Assembly: GCF_017876535.1 (NCBI RefSeq) | Contig: NZ_JAGIOF010000001.1 | Location: forward strand, 1,922,001 to 1,986,000 | Reading direction: 5' to 3' | Length of the DNA stretch: 64,000 bases | From: Paeniglutamicibacter kerguelensis | GTDB taxonomy: Bacteria; Actinomycetota; Actinomycetes; Actinomycetales; Micrococcaceae | In this document: positions 10,032 to 19,443 of the stretch, piece by piece | Numbering within the stretch: position 1 is the first letter of the stretch | Layout of the letters: the number at the start of each line of letters is the position of its first letter | The notes under the pieces: model-generated | The model's input: only the letters and a program-made list of their open reading frames with translations | Databases searched by the model: none | Told to the model about the DNA's origin: nothing | Program-made: the position numbers and the translations under genes

Positions 10032-10045
10032 CAAGATCAAGATTG
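10002..10045 (+). repeat. 22-bp tandem duplication over the BON stop codon
   Basis: GTGCATAACAAGATCAAGATCG at 10002-10023 is repeated at 10024-10045 with one change (last C to T). The second copy supplies the TAA at 10029-10031. Confidence 0.95.
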
Positions 10046-10060
10046 GTCTGGGATAGCCAC

Positions 10061-10099
10061 GTTCTGTGGCGGGGCCTTATCCCCGCCACAGAACCTTTT
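10061..10099 (+). terminator. Rho-independent terminator after hsp20-BON
   Basis: Perfect 14-bp arms GTTCTGTGGCGGGG / CCCCGCCACAGAAC around a CCTTAT loop, followed by CTTTTC. Confidence 0.9.
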
Positions 10100-10689
10100 C
10101 AAGGTCTTCCGGGTGGGGAGGAACTCGTCCAGCGTTTCGTCGATTTACCCGGGAGGACTTCTTCAGTTTGCGCGCCGATTTCCTGTCCAACCCCCCGCTG
10201 CGCATCCAAGAGGCCGGGGCCGTTCCCCGGCCAGCTTCGTTCAGGTCCCCGGACGGCCAACCCCGAAGGCGTGTCAATATGGCCCCTATCCAGCTTTCGA
10301 AAGCGTATCCCTGTTGAAATGTGTGCGAAACGGACAAATACCTTGTCTATGAAAAAACCCGCAAGGCACAAAAGAGCATGGCGTCGAGGCGCAGATGCGG
10401 AAATTGCGAGACTTATTGCGGATTCAGTACCGCCCGCAGGCCACGTGATCCTCATCCAGTCCGTATTCCCGGAACATCAACCTATTCCGGGTAGGTGATC
10501 AATGTTCACTTCACACGGTCTTCAACGAAAGCCATACGCCAATTGGCAGGGCAATCAATCGGAAGCCATGCTTTCTTGGGAGATTCGTCCTGACGGTCCT
10601 CCCCTCCACCGATATGAGGCACCCCCGGCCTGCCCGCCCGTGGACAACCGGAAGTCGTCAAGAAAAAGCGGAGACGCACTACACGTACA
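10100..10689. other. Intergenic, about 590 bp, no gene recognised
   Basis: Several short frames exist on both strands but none shows an RBS plus family resemblance. It lies between the BON terminator and the 3' end of the cation ATPase, so no promoter is required here. Confidence 0.4.
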
Positions 10690-13533
10690 TTATCTGTCTG
10701 TGATGCCACAGCCCGATGCCCTCGATCGGTCGTCGACTGACATCACCGCTTTTGCGGCGTTTTCCTTCTTGTCGTTCCGCCGGCGCAGGGTGTATTTCAG
10801 GAGCTCGTCACTACCCCACACCAGGAAAGGAAAGGGCAACAGCAACGCTAGCTGCCAAGGCTCGGGAACCGTCGTTCCAAAAATCGCCTGCAACGGTGCG
10901 ATGAAGACGATGCCTGCCGCGAAGACGAGTTCAAACGCTATCCCCCACAGCAGTAGCCTGTTGGTGGTCAGGCCGATTCGGAAGAGCGAGACCGTGTGGG
11001 TTCGGGCAGCCATAGCGGTTCCCAGCTGACAGGCGACAATCCCTAGGAATGTCATGGTGGTAGCTTGTTGCCAGACCAAGTACAGGTGCCCCGTTCCGAC
11101 ATCTGCTCCAAATGTCCATCCTCCGGCAATCAGCGTCATCAGGAAGACTCCGGTCACGAGCAACGCAGATACTCCGCCCAAGACAACCCAGGCACGGACA
11201 AGCATCAGGGTACTGATGACGTTTTCCCTCGGCGGCCGTGGCGGTCTCTTCATCAGGCCCGGTTCAGGTGCCTCCCGACCAAGAGCCAACGCCGGCAGCG
11301 TTTCGGTGAAAAGGTCGATTGCGAGGATCTGCATCACCGTGAGTGGCAGCGGTATCTGCCCGCCTGATGCAGCATAGATCAGGAACGGGATGACTTCCGG
11401 AGTGGCATGGGCAAAAATGTAGACGATGAATTTCCGGACGTTGTCATAGACGCGGCGGCCGGCCTCGACGGCGCTGACTATCGACGAGAAATCGTCATCG
11501 GTGAGGACCATTGTCGCCGCCTCGCGTGCCACCTCGGTTCCCGATTTGCCCATTGCAACGCCGATGTCTGCCCGGCGAAGAGCGGGCGCGTCGTTCACGC
11601 CGTCACCGGTCATCGCCACCACATGTCCCAGGTCCTGGAGCGCATCGGCGATCCGGAGCTTGGCCTCGGGCGAGCTCCGGGCAAAGACGATCTCCTCACC
11701 GGCTCCCAGCAAGCGATCCAGTTCTGCCTCGCTCATCCGATCCAGGTCGTTGCCGTTGATGACTTGAAGACCGTTGGTACCGATACCGACGAGGCGGGCG
11801 ATTCCGGCGGCCGTGAGCCCGTTGTCGCCGGTGACAACGATCAGTTGGATACCGGCTGTGTGGCACTGCGCCACGGCTTCGACTACCTGTGGTCGGGGCG
11901 GATCCATCATTGCGGCGACGCCGAGGAAGGTGAGGTTCTTTTCTGCCTCCTCACGGGAGGGGCCCGGGGTTGTACAGGCCACCTGTGGCCTGTCAGCCAC
12001 GGCGAGCACCCGGAGTCCCTGCACTGCCCAATGGTCGACCACAGCGGCAATCGTCCTCCGGTCTTCCTCCGTCAGGGGCCGGTCGGTCCGAGCGACCGCG
12101 ATGCGCGTGCAAAGCGCAAGGATTTCCTCCGGAGCTCCCTTGGAATGCAGGACCGTTCCGGATCCGGTCCGATCCACCGTGGACATCCGCCGCAGGACGG
12201 GATCGAAATGGAACTGGGACAGCCGTTCGCTATCCAGGTCGTCGACGGTGGTCCCCAGGAAATCCGCCAGATGCAGCAACGCCAGTTCGGTCGGATCCCC
12301 AGTCTCTTTGGCCCCGGAAGGGCCCTCGAGGCGGGAGTTGCTGCAGGCCACCGACGCCACCGCAAACCGTCCTGCCGCAGACCCCAGGACGGCCGAGGGC
12401 ATCCCGGGACGCACGTGCTGGCCTCCGTCAGCGGTCCAGAAGTTGCTGACTTGCATGCGGTTCATGGTCAAGGTGCCTGTCTTGTCGGTGCAGATCACGC
12501 TCGTGGAGCCGAGGGTTTCAACCGCAGAAATCCTTTTCACGAGCGCTCCGCGTCGGGCCAACACACGCACGCCCACCGCAAGTGCCAAGGTGATGGTCGG
12601 AAGCAGGCCCTCGGGTACGTTCGCTACCAGCAACCCGATCGCGAAATTTAGGGTGTCGCCGAAGGCCAGCCCGCCCAGCAACATGCCCACCGGAATGAAG
12701 GTTGCGCCCATGGCCACGGCAACGACGGCGATCAGCCGCGCCACCCTGGTGACCTGCCGCTCCAAGGGGCTTATATCCTTCCCGACCCGCTGGGAAAGCG
12801 CTGCGATCCTGCCAAGCTCCGTGCGCATGCCGGTCGCGTAAACCAACGCGGTCGCTCCGCCGCCGATGCAGCCGGTGCCACTGAACACCACGTCCCGTGC
12901 CTGCAGCAGCGGCACCTTTGCATAGGGGTTGTCTTCCGCGCTCCGAAACACGGGCAGCGACTCTCCGGTGAGCATGGAATTGTCCATCTCCACGGATCCC
13001 GAGACAAGTCGTGCATCCGCCGAAACCCTGTCACCCTCCCGGACCACCATCACATCGCCGGGTACCAGACGCGTGGCATCGACCAAGACTTCCGCACCTT
13101 CACGAAGAACCCTGGCCTGCACCGGGAGATACGTCGACATGGCCTCCACCGCGTGCTCGGCGTGTCGTTCCTGGAAGAACGCAAACAACGCGTTCATGAC
13201 AACCACCGCCACGATCGCCACGGCCAGCACCGCAGTTCCCGTTGCGAACGCCAGCATCGCCGCCACCCACAGTAGCAACGCCAACGGATGGACAACCTGC
13301 CTGCCCAGTTCGCGCGGCCAGTTCCGTTTCCCTCTCCGGCTGAGCTCGTTCAGACCAAACACCACAAGTCTCCGGGCTGATTCCCGTTCGGACAAACCCT
13401 CACGACGACCACGAAGATCCCGCATCAACCGTTCAAGGGGTTCCTGCGGATCTGGTGGCTGTGGCACTGCATCATCTTGGCCCGCCATTCCCGGAGACGG
13501 CGCACGGTCGGGGATGGGTTCATGCTTGTCCAT
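10690..13533 (-). CDS. P2-type cation-transporting ATPase (CtpF/Na,K/Ca-like)
   Basis: A 947-residue membrane pump. Visible elements in order: cation_ATPase_N (about 20-90), TM1-2, actuator domain with LTGES, TM4 signature [20 protein letters not shown], phosphorylation site CTDKTGTLT, hinge [22 protein letters not shown], and C-terminal TM bundle (Cation_ATPase_C). TM4 PEGL is typical of P2 pumps (Ca2+ or Na+/K+), not heavy-metal P1B pumps. The ion is not determinable. GGGAGG lies 6 nt upstream of the ATG. In M. tuberculosis the related ctpF belongs to the DosR regulon, matching the neighbours; no clear DosR-like box was found before this gene. Confidence 0.93.
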   Translation of the reverse strand: MDKHEPIPDRAPSPGMAGQDDAVPQPPDPQEPLERLMRDLRGRREGLSERESARRLVVFGLNELSRRGKRNWPRELGRQVVHPLALLLWVAAMLAFATGTAVLAVAIVAVVVMNALFAFFQERHAEHAVEAMSTYLPVQARVLREGAEVLVDATRLVPGDVMVVREGDRVSADARLVSGSVEMDNSMLTGESLPVFRSAEDNPYAKVPLLQARDVVFSGTGCIGGGATALVYATGMRTELGRIAALSQRVGKDISPLERQVTRVARLIAVVAVAMGATFIPVGMLLGGLAFGDTLNFAIGLLVANVPEGLLPTITLALAVGVRVLARRGALVKRISAVETLGSTSVICTDKTGTLTMNRMQVSNFWTADGGQHVRPGMPSAVLGSAAGRFAVASVACSNSRLEGPSGAKETGDPTELALLHLADFLGTTVDDLDSERLSQFHFDPVLRRMSTVDRTGSGTVLHSKGAPEEILALCTRIAVARTDRPLTEEDRRTIAAVVDHWAVQGLRVLAVADRPQVACTTPGPSREEAEKNLTFLGVAAMMDPPRPQVVEAVAQCHTAGIQLIVVTGDNGLTAAGIARLVGIGTNGLQVINGNDLDRMSEAELDRLLGAGEEIVFARSSPEAKLRIADALQDLGHVVAMTGDGVNDAPALRRADIGVAMGKSGTEVAREAATMVLTDDDFSSIVSAVEAGRRVYDNVRKFIVYIFAHATPEVIPFLIYAASGGQIPLPLTVMQILAIDLFTETLPALALGREAPEPGLMKRPPRPPRENVISTLMLVRAWVVLGGVSALLVTGVFLMTLIAGGWTFGADVGTGHLYLVWQQATTMTFLGIVACQLGTAMAARTHTVSLFRIGLTTNRLLLWGIAFELVFAAGIVFIAPLQAIFGTTVPEPWQLALLLPFPFLVWGSDELLKYTLRRRNDKKENAAKAVMSVDDRSRASGCGITDR

Positions 13534-13722
13534 CTCAGTCCTCCCACATTGTCCGAACGGGTCGGGGTGAACACTGAGTACGCTCGATGCTGGTGGGCAG
13601 TCGCCGGCGTTGTCGCCGCATAGGAAGATGTGTCGACTTCTCGCGAGTACGCATGGAACAGGACATCATTATGGCTCCGTTATGGTTGGGAATCGTTCCC
13701 GCCCGTGGTTTGACGCTGCATT
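13534..13722. other. Promoter region of the cation ATPase
   Basis: Contains a 13-bp perfect palindrome GGGAATCGTTCCC at 13688-13700, about 155 bp before the ATPase start. Its spacing (5+3+5) differs from the DosR-like boxes (5+4+5), so its meaning is unclear. Confidence 0.35.
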
Positions 13723-14466
13723 TCAGGGAGCCCGCGGCGCCACCGTGCCCGCTGTTTCACCACCGTCGATAACGAACTCGGCACCCGTGACAAAGGCGGA
13801 TTCGTCCCCTGCCAGGTAAAGCACCAAGTCGGCGATCTCCATCGGCTGGCCTATCCGGCGCAGCGGAACGCGGTCGGTCTCGAAGACCATACCGGCGGTC
13901 ATGGGCGTCTCGATGACCCCTGGATGCACCGAGTTGACCCGGATTCCGGAACCGCCCAGATCCAAGGCTGCGCTCTTGGTCAGGCCGCGGACACCAAATT
14001 TCGAGGCCGTATACCCGGAGAGTTGTTCGTAGCCACGCAATCCGGCAATGGAGGAGATGTTGATGATGGATGCGGCCCCGGCATCCGCCAGCGACGTGGC
14101 GGCAGCCTTGATACCGTTGAAAACACCCGTTAAGTTCACGTTGATGATCCGGGCCCACTGCTCATGGCTGTAATCGTCGATCCTGCCAAAATTCACGATG
14201 CCGGCATTGTTGACCAAGATGCCCAGACCACCAAAGACATCCACCGTTTCTTTCACCGCTCGCTCCCAATCCGCGGGTTTGGTCACATCCAGATGCACAT
14301 AGCGGACGCCGTCGCCAAGCCGTGCCGCCAGTTGCCTGCCATCCTCGTCCAGGACGTCGCCGATGACGACTTTTGCCCCTTCGCTGAGAAATCTTTCAGC
14401 AATGGCCGCACCGATCCCGCGGGATCCACCGCTGATCAGGGCAATTTTTCCGGCCAGCCTGTCCAT
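13723..14466 (-). CDS. Short-chain dehydrogenase/reductase (SDR, FabG3/3-alpha-20-beta-HSD-like)
   Basis: A 247-residue classical SDR: cofactor motif GGSRGIG (about 13-19), DV at about 60 (LDVTK), NNAG (about 86-89), catalytic Ser in INISS and YTASK (Tyr/Lys), and the PGVIETPM substrate loop. NAD(P)-dependent alcohol/ketone oxidoreduction is expected; substrate unknown. GGAAAGGA lies 7 nt upstream of the ATG. It lies upstream of the cation ATPase on the same strand with a gap of about 190 bp, so co-transcription is possible but not certain. Confidence 0.92.
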   Translation of the reverse strand: MDRLAGKIALISGGSRGIGAAIAERFLSEGAKVVIGDVLDEDGRQLAARLGDGVRYVHLDVTKPADWERAVKETVDVFGGLGILVNNAGIVNFGRIDDYSHEQWARIINVNLTGVFNGIKAAATSLADAGAASIINISSIAGLRGYEQLSGYTASKFGVRGLTKSAALDLGGSGIRVNSVHPGVIETPMTAGMVFETDRVPLRRIGQPMEIADLVLYLAGDESAFVTGAEFVIDGGETAGTVAPRAP

Positions 14467-15400
14467 GGCTCATTCCTTTCCTGGGAATGAAGATACCGCC
14501 ACAACCACCAACCCATGCCGCGCGACAAATGTCTGGCAAGAGCGCAACAGGATCACCGGACATCGCGGGAAATCCTTGCTCGAAATAGGCCGTTCCTCGA
14601 TTACAGCCTCCCTGCCGTTCAAGACGGTTGGTAGGGGCTTTGGGCCTTGCGCCGCAGGGCCGTCCAAAGCATGTGGTCGGCTAAGCTGCCAGCGGGGTGC
14701 TCGGTGGTCTTGATGCCGGGCCTGCTCGGCGGTGGCATTATCTCAAGCCCGCTACAGGGGGACAAAGGCCAGGTCCCTACGAGGAAAGCGTATCCAACCG
14801 TGGTAAAGCGCGTTCGCATTCGCCAGATTGATCTTTGAAACCTACGACACAAGCCGAACGACTGCGAATGCATCTTCCGAATTTTGACTCCCATATGGGC
14901 CTCCCATCCGCCACAAGCATTCGAACGACTCCATGGGCCCTATTCCTCTGGAATGCCTTGGAGCCAAGATATGTACTGGAAATACGACAAGCCTCGCCGG
15001 GCACCTTGCATCTTCCTTGTCTCGGCAGGATGAATGAACCACGCAAATTGATGCCTGTGAAGAACCGAACCGATGGCAAGGCCTGGCACACGTCACGGTC
15101 AGAACCTTTGGCGACAATTTGCATTCTCCGTCGGGCTCGGGCGGATTCAGGCCGGTTGCCCGGTCGGCGCCATGACGCACGAGGGAAAGGCATCTGGAAT
15201 GACTGCGGCACAAGACACCACAGACAGATCCGGTCATGTGCTTGTTCACCCGAACGGAATCGTCTGCGGTGTGTACGATCATGCGAAGTGCAATCCCGGG
15301 TCAGCTGGAAAGTGAAAATCCAGCTCATGCAGCAAGTCAGGGATCCGTGAATTTACGGGACTCATCGGGGCCCGGACAAGCTCACAGGAAGGCGAGAGCC
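14467..15400. other. Intergenic, about 930 bp, possible box, no gene recognised
   Basis: Frames here lack family resemblance. Two sequences resemble the DosR-type palindrome: GGGGCTTTGGGCCT at 14634-14647 (12 of 14 to the consensus, 168 bp before the SDR start), and GGGAC-N9-GTCCC at 14758-14776, which has half-sites too far apart. The region may be residue of decayed genes, as its downstream neighbour is a pseudogene. Confidence 0.35.
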
Positions 15401-16525
15401 ATGTATGAATTCAGGGACCACAGTGACGCTGGCCGAAGACTGGGTCAAAAACATACAGGGTTGCGTGGACAGACCTGGTGCTCTTGGGGTTCCCCGAGGC
15501 GGCGTAGCTGTCGCATTCGAGGTGGCCAATGTGCTCGACGCGCCCTTAGATGTGATTGTCGTACGCAAGTTGGGTGTAACGTTCCAGCCCGAAGTGGCGA
15601 TGGGAGCCATAGGTGAAGGCAAAACCCGGATACTTGATACACGCCTCTCATCGCACTTGCCGGCGTCACCGAAAGTGAACCGCAATCCATTGAGCGGCGC
15701 GAACGTGACCTATTGGATTCACGGTTCGCAAGATACCGCAAAGGTCGGGAACGCTTGGACCTGCACGGCCGTCATCGTCGACGACGGCCTCGCCACCGGA
15801 GCCATTGCCCGCGTCGCCTGCCAAGTTGCCCGTCAGTTGGGAGCGGCAAGAGTGTTTTTGGCCGTGCCGGTGGCCCCGGTCCGGCTCTTGGCCTCGCTGA
15901 CGGAGCCGGACGACGTCGTCAGTCTGGTTTCCGTCAGGAATTTCGAGGCCGTCGGCTACCACTACAGAGACTTTTTTGCCCACGGAGGACGACGAGGTCG
16001 TGGTCTCGGTGCTCCAGGGTGCCGGGTCGGGCACCCTTCTGTTGGATCTGCTGGCCCCCGCCGAAGAGGCCAACCGGGTAAACGTGTTCGACATCGCCCT
16101 GCTGGCAGGGCGGCTAACGGCGGCAACCCGGTGGCTCGGCGCCAGGGACGGGACCTCCTCACGTAAGATCGGCTACTTCGGGGCGAGCACGGGCGCCGGC
16201 GCTGCGTTGTGGCCCGCTTCCTAACCCAACGCGCAGATAGCCGTCCTCGTTTCACGCGGCGGACGCCCGGATCTCGCCGGCCCCCGGCTGGCAGCGGTGC
16301 GTGCCCAACCCTGTGATCGTTGGCAGCGCCGAGGCCTTGGTCTTGGACCTCAACCGCGAGACCATGGCCAAAATGCGGGCAACGCACCGGCTTGCAGTCG
16401 TACAGGGAGCGACCCACCTTTTGCGGATCCCAGCGCTCTCGCGCAAGTCGCCACGCTGGCCGCCGACTGGTTTGGCTGCTACCTCGTGCCCGAACGAAAC
16501 CAGAAACGCGCACCAGAGGTGCAGG
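15401..16525 (+). pseudogene. Phosphoribosyltransferase-dienelactone hydrolase fusion, decayed
   Basis: The opening MYEFRDHSDAGRRL (frame of 15401) gives way to a second frame with GVPRGGVAVAFEVAN and VIVVRKLGV, typical of the PRT domain of Rv2030c-like proteins. A third frame carries VTESEPQSIERRERDLLDSR, and the PRPP loop TAVIVDDGLATGA returns in the second frame. From about 15975 a dienelactone-hydrolase/alpha-beta-hydrolase part follows (GTLLLDLLAPAEEANRVNVF, nucleophile elbow GYFGASTGAGAAL), with a stop at 16222-16224 and later frames IAVLVSRGGRPDLAGPRL and THRLAVVQGATHL. At least four frame breaks and a stop make it non-functional as read. Confidence 0.8.
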
Positions 16526-16526
16526 A

Positions 16527-17785
16527 ATGAACGAGAACCCGTACGCGACAGCCAACCGGTCGAAGGAGCTTGCCTAGATTCTGTTCCTGACGCACCGGGG
16601 ACCTGGAGGGCTTGGTCCGTCTCGCAGTCGACAAACGTTTCGTGTGCCTGGGTGAGGCGTCCCGCGGCGCCCACGAGTACTACAGCTGGCGTGCGTTGGC
16701 CAGCCGCCGGGGCATCAACGAGCACGGCTTCAGCTGGATCGGGGTGGAAGGCGCCTAGCCCGACTGCTGGCACATCAACCGCTGGCTCAGGGGGCAGGGA
16801 GACCAAGACCTCGACTCATACCAATTACTGGCTGCGCGAGCGGAACCTTGATCGGGCAGAATCCGAGCGCACCGGTTTCTACGGCCTTGACGTGTATTCG
16901 CTGTGGGACTCGCTGCGGCAGATGTTCAGCTGGCTCGAGAAAACCGTGCCCGATGCCCTGCCCGCCGCCCTGCGGGCCTGGAAATGCTTTGTGCCGTTCG
17001 GGGAGGATTCCCAGCGGTACGCCTGGAGCACCCGGCTGGTGCCGCAATCCTGCGAGGCGGACATCGTCGCGCTGCTGGCCGAGATGCACCGGCGAACCTT
17101 GGGCAGGCTGCCCACCGACCCGGAGGCCTTCGACGCGGTGCAGAACGCCGACGTCGAGGCCAATGCCGAACTCTACTACCGCACCATGGTCCGCGGCAAC
17201 CGGCAGTCGTGGAACATCCTTGATCACCACATGAGCGACACCATCGACCGCTTCGTGCTCCACCACGGCATCGAATCCAAGGGAGCGGTGTAGGCGCACA
17301 ACACCCATGTCGGCGACGCCCGCGCGACCGACATGGTCCGTGGCGGCATGGTCAACATCGGGCAGTTGATGCGCCATCGCCACTCCAGGGAGGTGCTGTT
17401 GGCCGGGTTCGCCTCGTACTCCGGGTCGGTCATCGCCGCCGATGCCTAGGGACCGCCCGAGGAAGTCATCGCGGTTCCCGCGGCCGCCCAGGGCAGCCAC
17501 GAAGACCTCCTCCCCGCGGCCATCGGCGAAGCCGTCGTGCTGTTGTTCGGGCCCGACCGCTCGGGGTCTTGGCATGAATCCCTGCACGGCCATCGGTCCA
17601 TCGGTCCATCGGTCCATCGGCGTGGTCTACAACCCGCACCGCAAGGCTGGCAACTACGTCCCCACCACATGGGAGAGCGCTATGACGCATTGCTCTGGAT
17701 CCTGCAGGCGACAGCGCTGCACCCGCTGCACAACAAGCAACGCCCCGAAGAACCGGAGCTCGAAACCGAACCCACATACTTCTGG
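16527..17785 (+). pseudogene. Erythromycin esterase family protein, decayed
   Basis: Fragments in changing frames match the EreA/Rv2030c C-terminal type: FVCLGEASRGAHEYY, then stops near 16576 and 16756. A long open stretch (TGFYGLDVYSLWDSLRQMF, CFVPFGEDSQRYAWS, VEANAELYYRTMVRG, SWNILDHHMSDTIDRF) ends at TAG 17291-17293. AHNTHVGDARATDM follows with a stop near 17447, and the end reads IGVVYNPHRKAGNYVPT and QATALHPLHN. Together with the preceding PRT/hydrolase relic this is the layout of a DosR-regulon-type gene (Rv2030c fuses PRT and esterase). Internal stops show it is dead unless heavily misassembled. Confidence 0.8.
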
Positions 17786-17794
17786 ACGCAAGGT

Positions 17795-17985
17795 GCGCCC
17801 CGGCACCCCATCGGAAATGTTGCCTTGGACCCGCGCTGCCATGAAGGCGACGATACTGACTATGTCATCGACTGTCGAACCCCAAGAAAGGTCGTTGATG
17901 AACCGGCACCGGCACTGTCGGTTCGGTCGCACCGCAACGGCCGAAGACGGCAGCTTGAGCGTCGCTCGACCGGAATTTAGGCATT
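17795..17985 (-). pseudogene. Remnant of a second phosphotransacetylase (pta) C-terminus
   Basis: The minus strand reads ATLKLPSSAVA, then RFINDLSWGSTVDDIVSIVA and ARVQGNISDGVPG. These match the intact pta at 21640-23781 (ATLKLPSSAVAG.., RRPINDLSRGSTVEDIVNTVA, AQGNIADGMPG) but lack about 40 intervening residues. It is an internally deleted fragment of a paralogous copy. Confidence 0.75.
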
Positions 17986-18315
17986 GCTGTCATCGATCTG
18001 TGACTGATGATTTTCTGGTTCCATGGTTTGCCCCAAGGGGGACACCTTGATAACTTCGGTGGATTCGGCAGACAACAAGGCGCGACAACTATTGCCTACA
18101 TCGAACGCCGCAATTCTCAGCACAAATTCAACCGCTCCTAGCTAGCGACATTACCATCCATTATTTCCGGGAACTGGAACCACGGAGGGCCGCCGATCCG
18201 ACCGAAATCAGGGAATTGGCGGTCTGCTAACAGCCATTTGAGATAATCGAGGCTATCGTTCCAACGACGTGGCGAGTACATTGGTAAGCCCAACCACCTG
18301 ACATTGGAGACGCCC

Positions 18316-18774
18316 ATGGGGCTTGGATCCGGAAAAGCAAAGATCATCGTTGGCGTAGACGGCTCGGAGGCTTCCCTCGAAGCCCTGCGAAAGGCCCGCT
18401 ACCTCGCCGAGCCTTTGAACGCCCAAATCGAAGCAGTCGGTTGCTGGGAGTTCCCAAGGATGTATGACGGGTACCTGATGACGGACATCGGAGGTGGAAT
18501 TAGGGAGAACGCCGCAAAGGTCCTCAACCAGGCCGTGACAACTGTCTTCGGCGCTGCGACACCAACCAACGTCAAGATCAACCTCATACAGGGTGACCCA
18601 AAATCTGCCCTCATTAAAGCCAGCCAGAATGCCGACTTGCTCATGGTCGGCAGACGAGGCCACGGCGGATTCCACGGACTACTTATAGGGTCGGTCAGTT
18701 CTGCCTGCGTCGCACATGCCAAATGCCCAGTTATGGTTGTGCACGCCCCAGAAGATGGTGAGCACGGCTCATAA
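18316..18774 (+). CDS. Universal stress protein (UspA family, ATP-binding type)
   Basis: About 152 residues, a single Usp domain: first strand IIVGVDGSEAS and C-terminal nucleotide loop GRRGHGGFHGLLIGSVSSAC, which fits G-2x-G-9x-G-S, then VMVVH. ATP binding is therefore likely. ATG 18316 is chosen because GGAG at 18306-18309 is 6 nt upstream; a TTG at 18304 is in frame but unlikely. It is monocistronic by position. Usp proteins are typical DosR-regulon members in mycobacteria; no clear box was found here. Confidence 0.92.
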   Translation: MGLGSGKAKIIVGVDGSEASLEALRKARYLAEPLNAQIEAVGCWEFPRMYDGYLMTDIGGGIRENAAKVLNQAVTTVFGAATPTNVKINLIQGDPKSALIKASQNADLLMVGRRGHGGFHGLLIGSVSSACVAHAKCPVMVVHAPEDGEHGS

Positions 18775-19443
18775 AACCCAGCGACACCGTTTCTGTCGAG
18801 TTAAGCTAGAAAGACTACTGAGCAAAGCCACGATTCTTAGACCATTTTCTGGTTGACGAAACGCCAGCACCGTTCCGATTCCACCGCCTACCTTAAGTGC
18901 TGCCAGTTGCAGTGGTTCCGCTCCATCCTGGATAAATCGCAAAGCATCCCGGGGAAGAAAGCGAAAGTCCATACCCGTACATTCACCCCGGCATCCGCCA
19001 CTGACTGGCGGGCCGATTATGAGAGCGTCTGGCCTGGACTGCACGGACGGCCAAATATCCGATCACGCACTTCATCCGATGCCGGCCGCCGACCAAGACC
19101 TCCGAGCTTTGACTGCGGACCTAATGCCGGCACTGCTGTTCGTCCGGGCGGGTTGGCGTGTTAAGAGAAGAAAACCTGAGAACTGGGGTCCGGCCATCAT
19201 GTCTTTCCAAAGCCAGCGCATACACCACCCCTTGACCCACACGTCCTGCCGGGGGCAGATCCTTCATTCAAGCGTCGAAAGCTCAGAGTAATTAAGGGAA
19301 GCGGCTTTCGCGGTGTTTTCCATGGTCTTCCCAAACCATACGGCGCAGTGTTCGGTGGTAACCGCCGCTGCCAAGTACTTGCCTCCGCTAGCTGTTGCGT
19401 TGCTTTCGCCCAGACGGCGTCCGCCTCCGGCTTCGCACAACGT
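18775..19443. other. Intergenic, about 670 bp, nothing recognised
   Basis: No frame combines an RBS with family resemblance. The segment lies between the 3' end of the usp gene and the 3' end of the P1B ATPase; no strong hairpin terminator was found. Confidence 0.4.

Noticed and set aside
11407..12651. 414-codon plus-strand frame antisense to the cation ATPase
   Set aside because: Antisense frames stay open in high-GC genes; the ATPase motifs on the minus strand are unambiguous.
13688..13700. GGGAATCGTTCCC palindrome before the cation ATPase as a DosR-like box
   Set aside because: Half-site spacing is 3 rather than 4 bases and the core differs; not enough to call.
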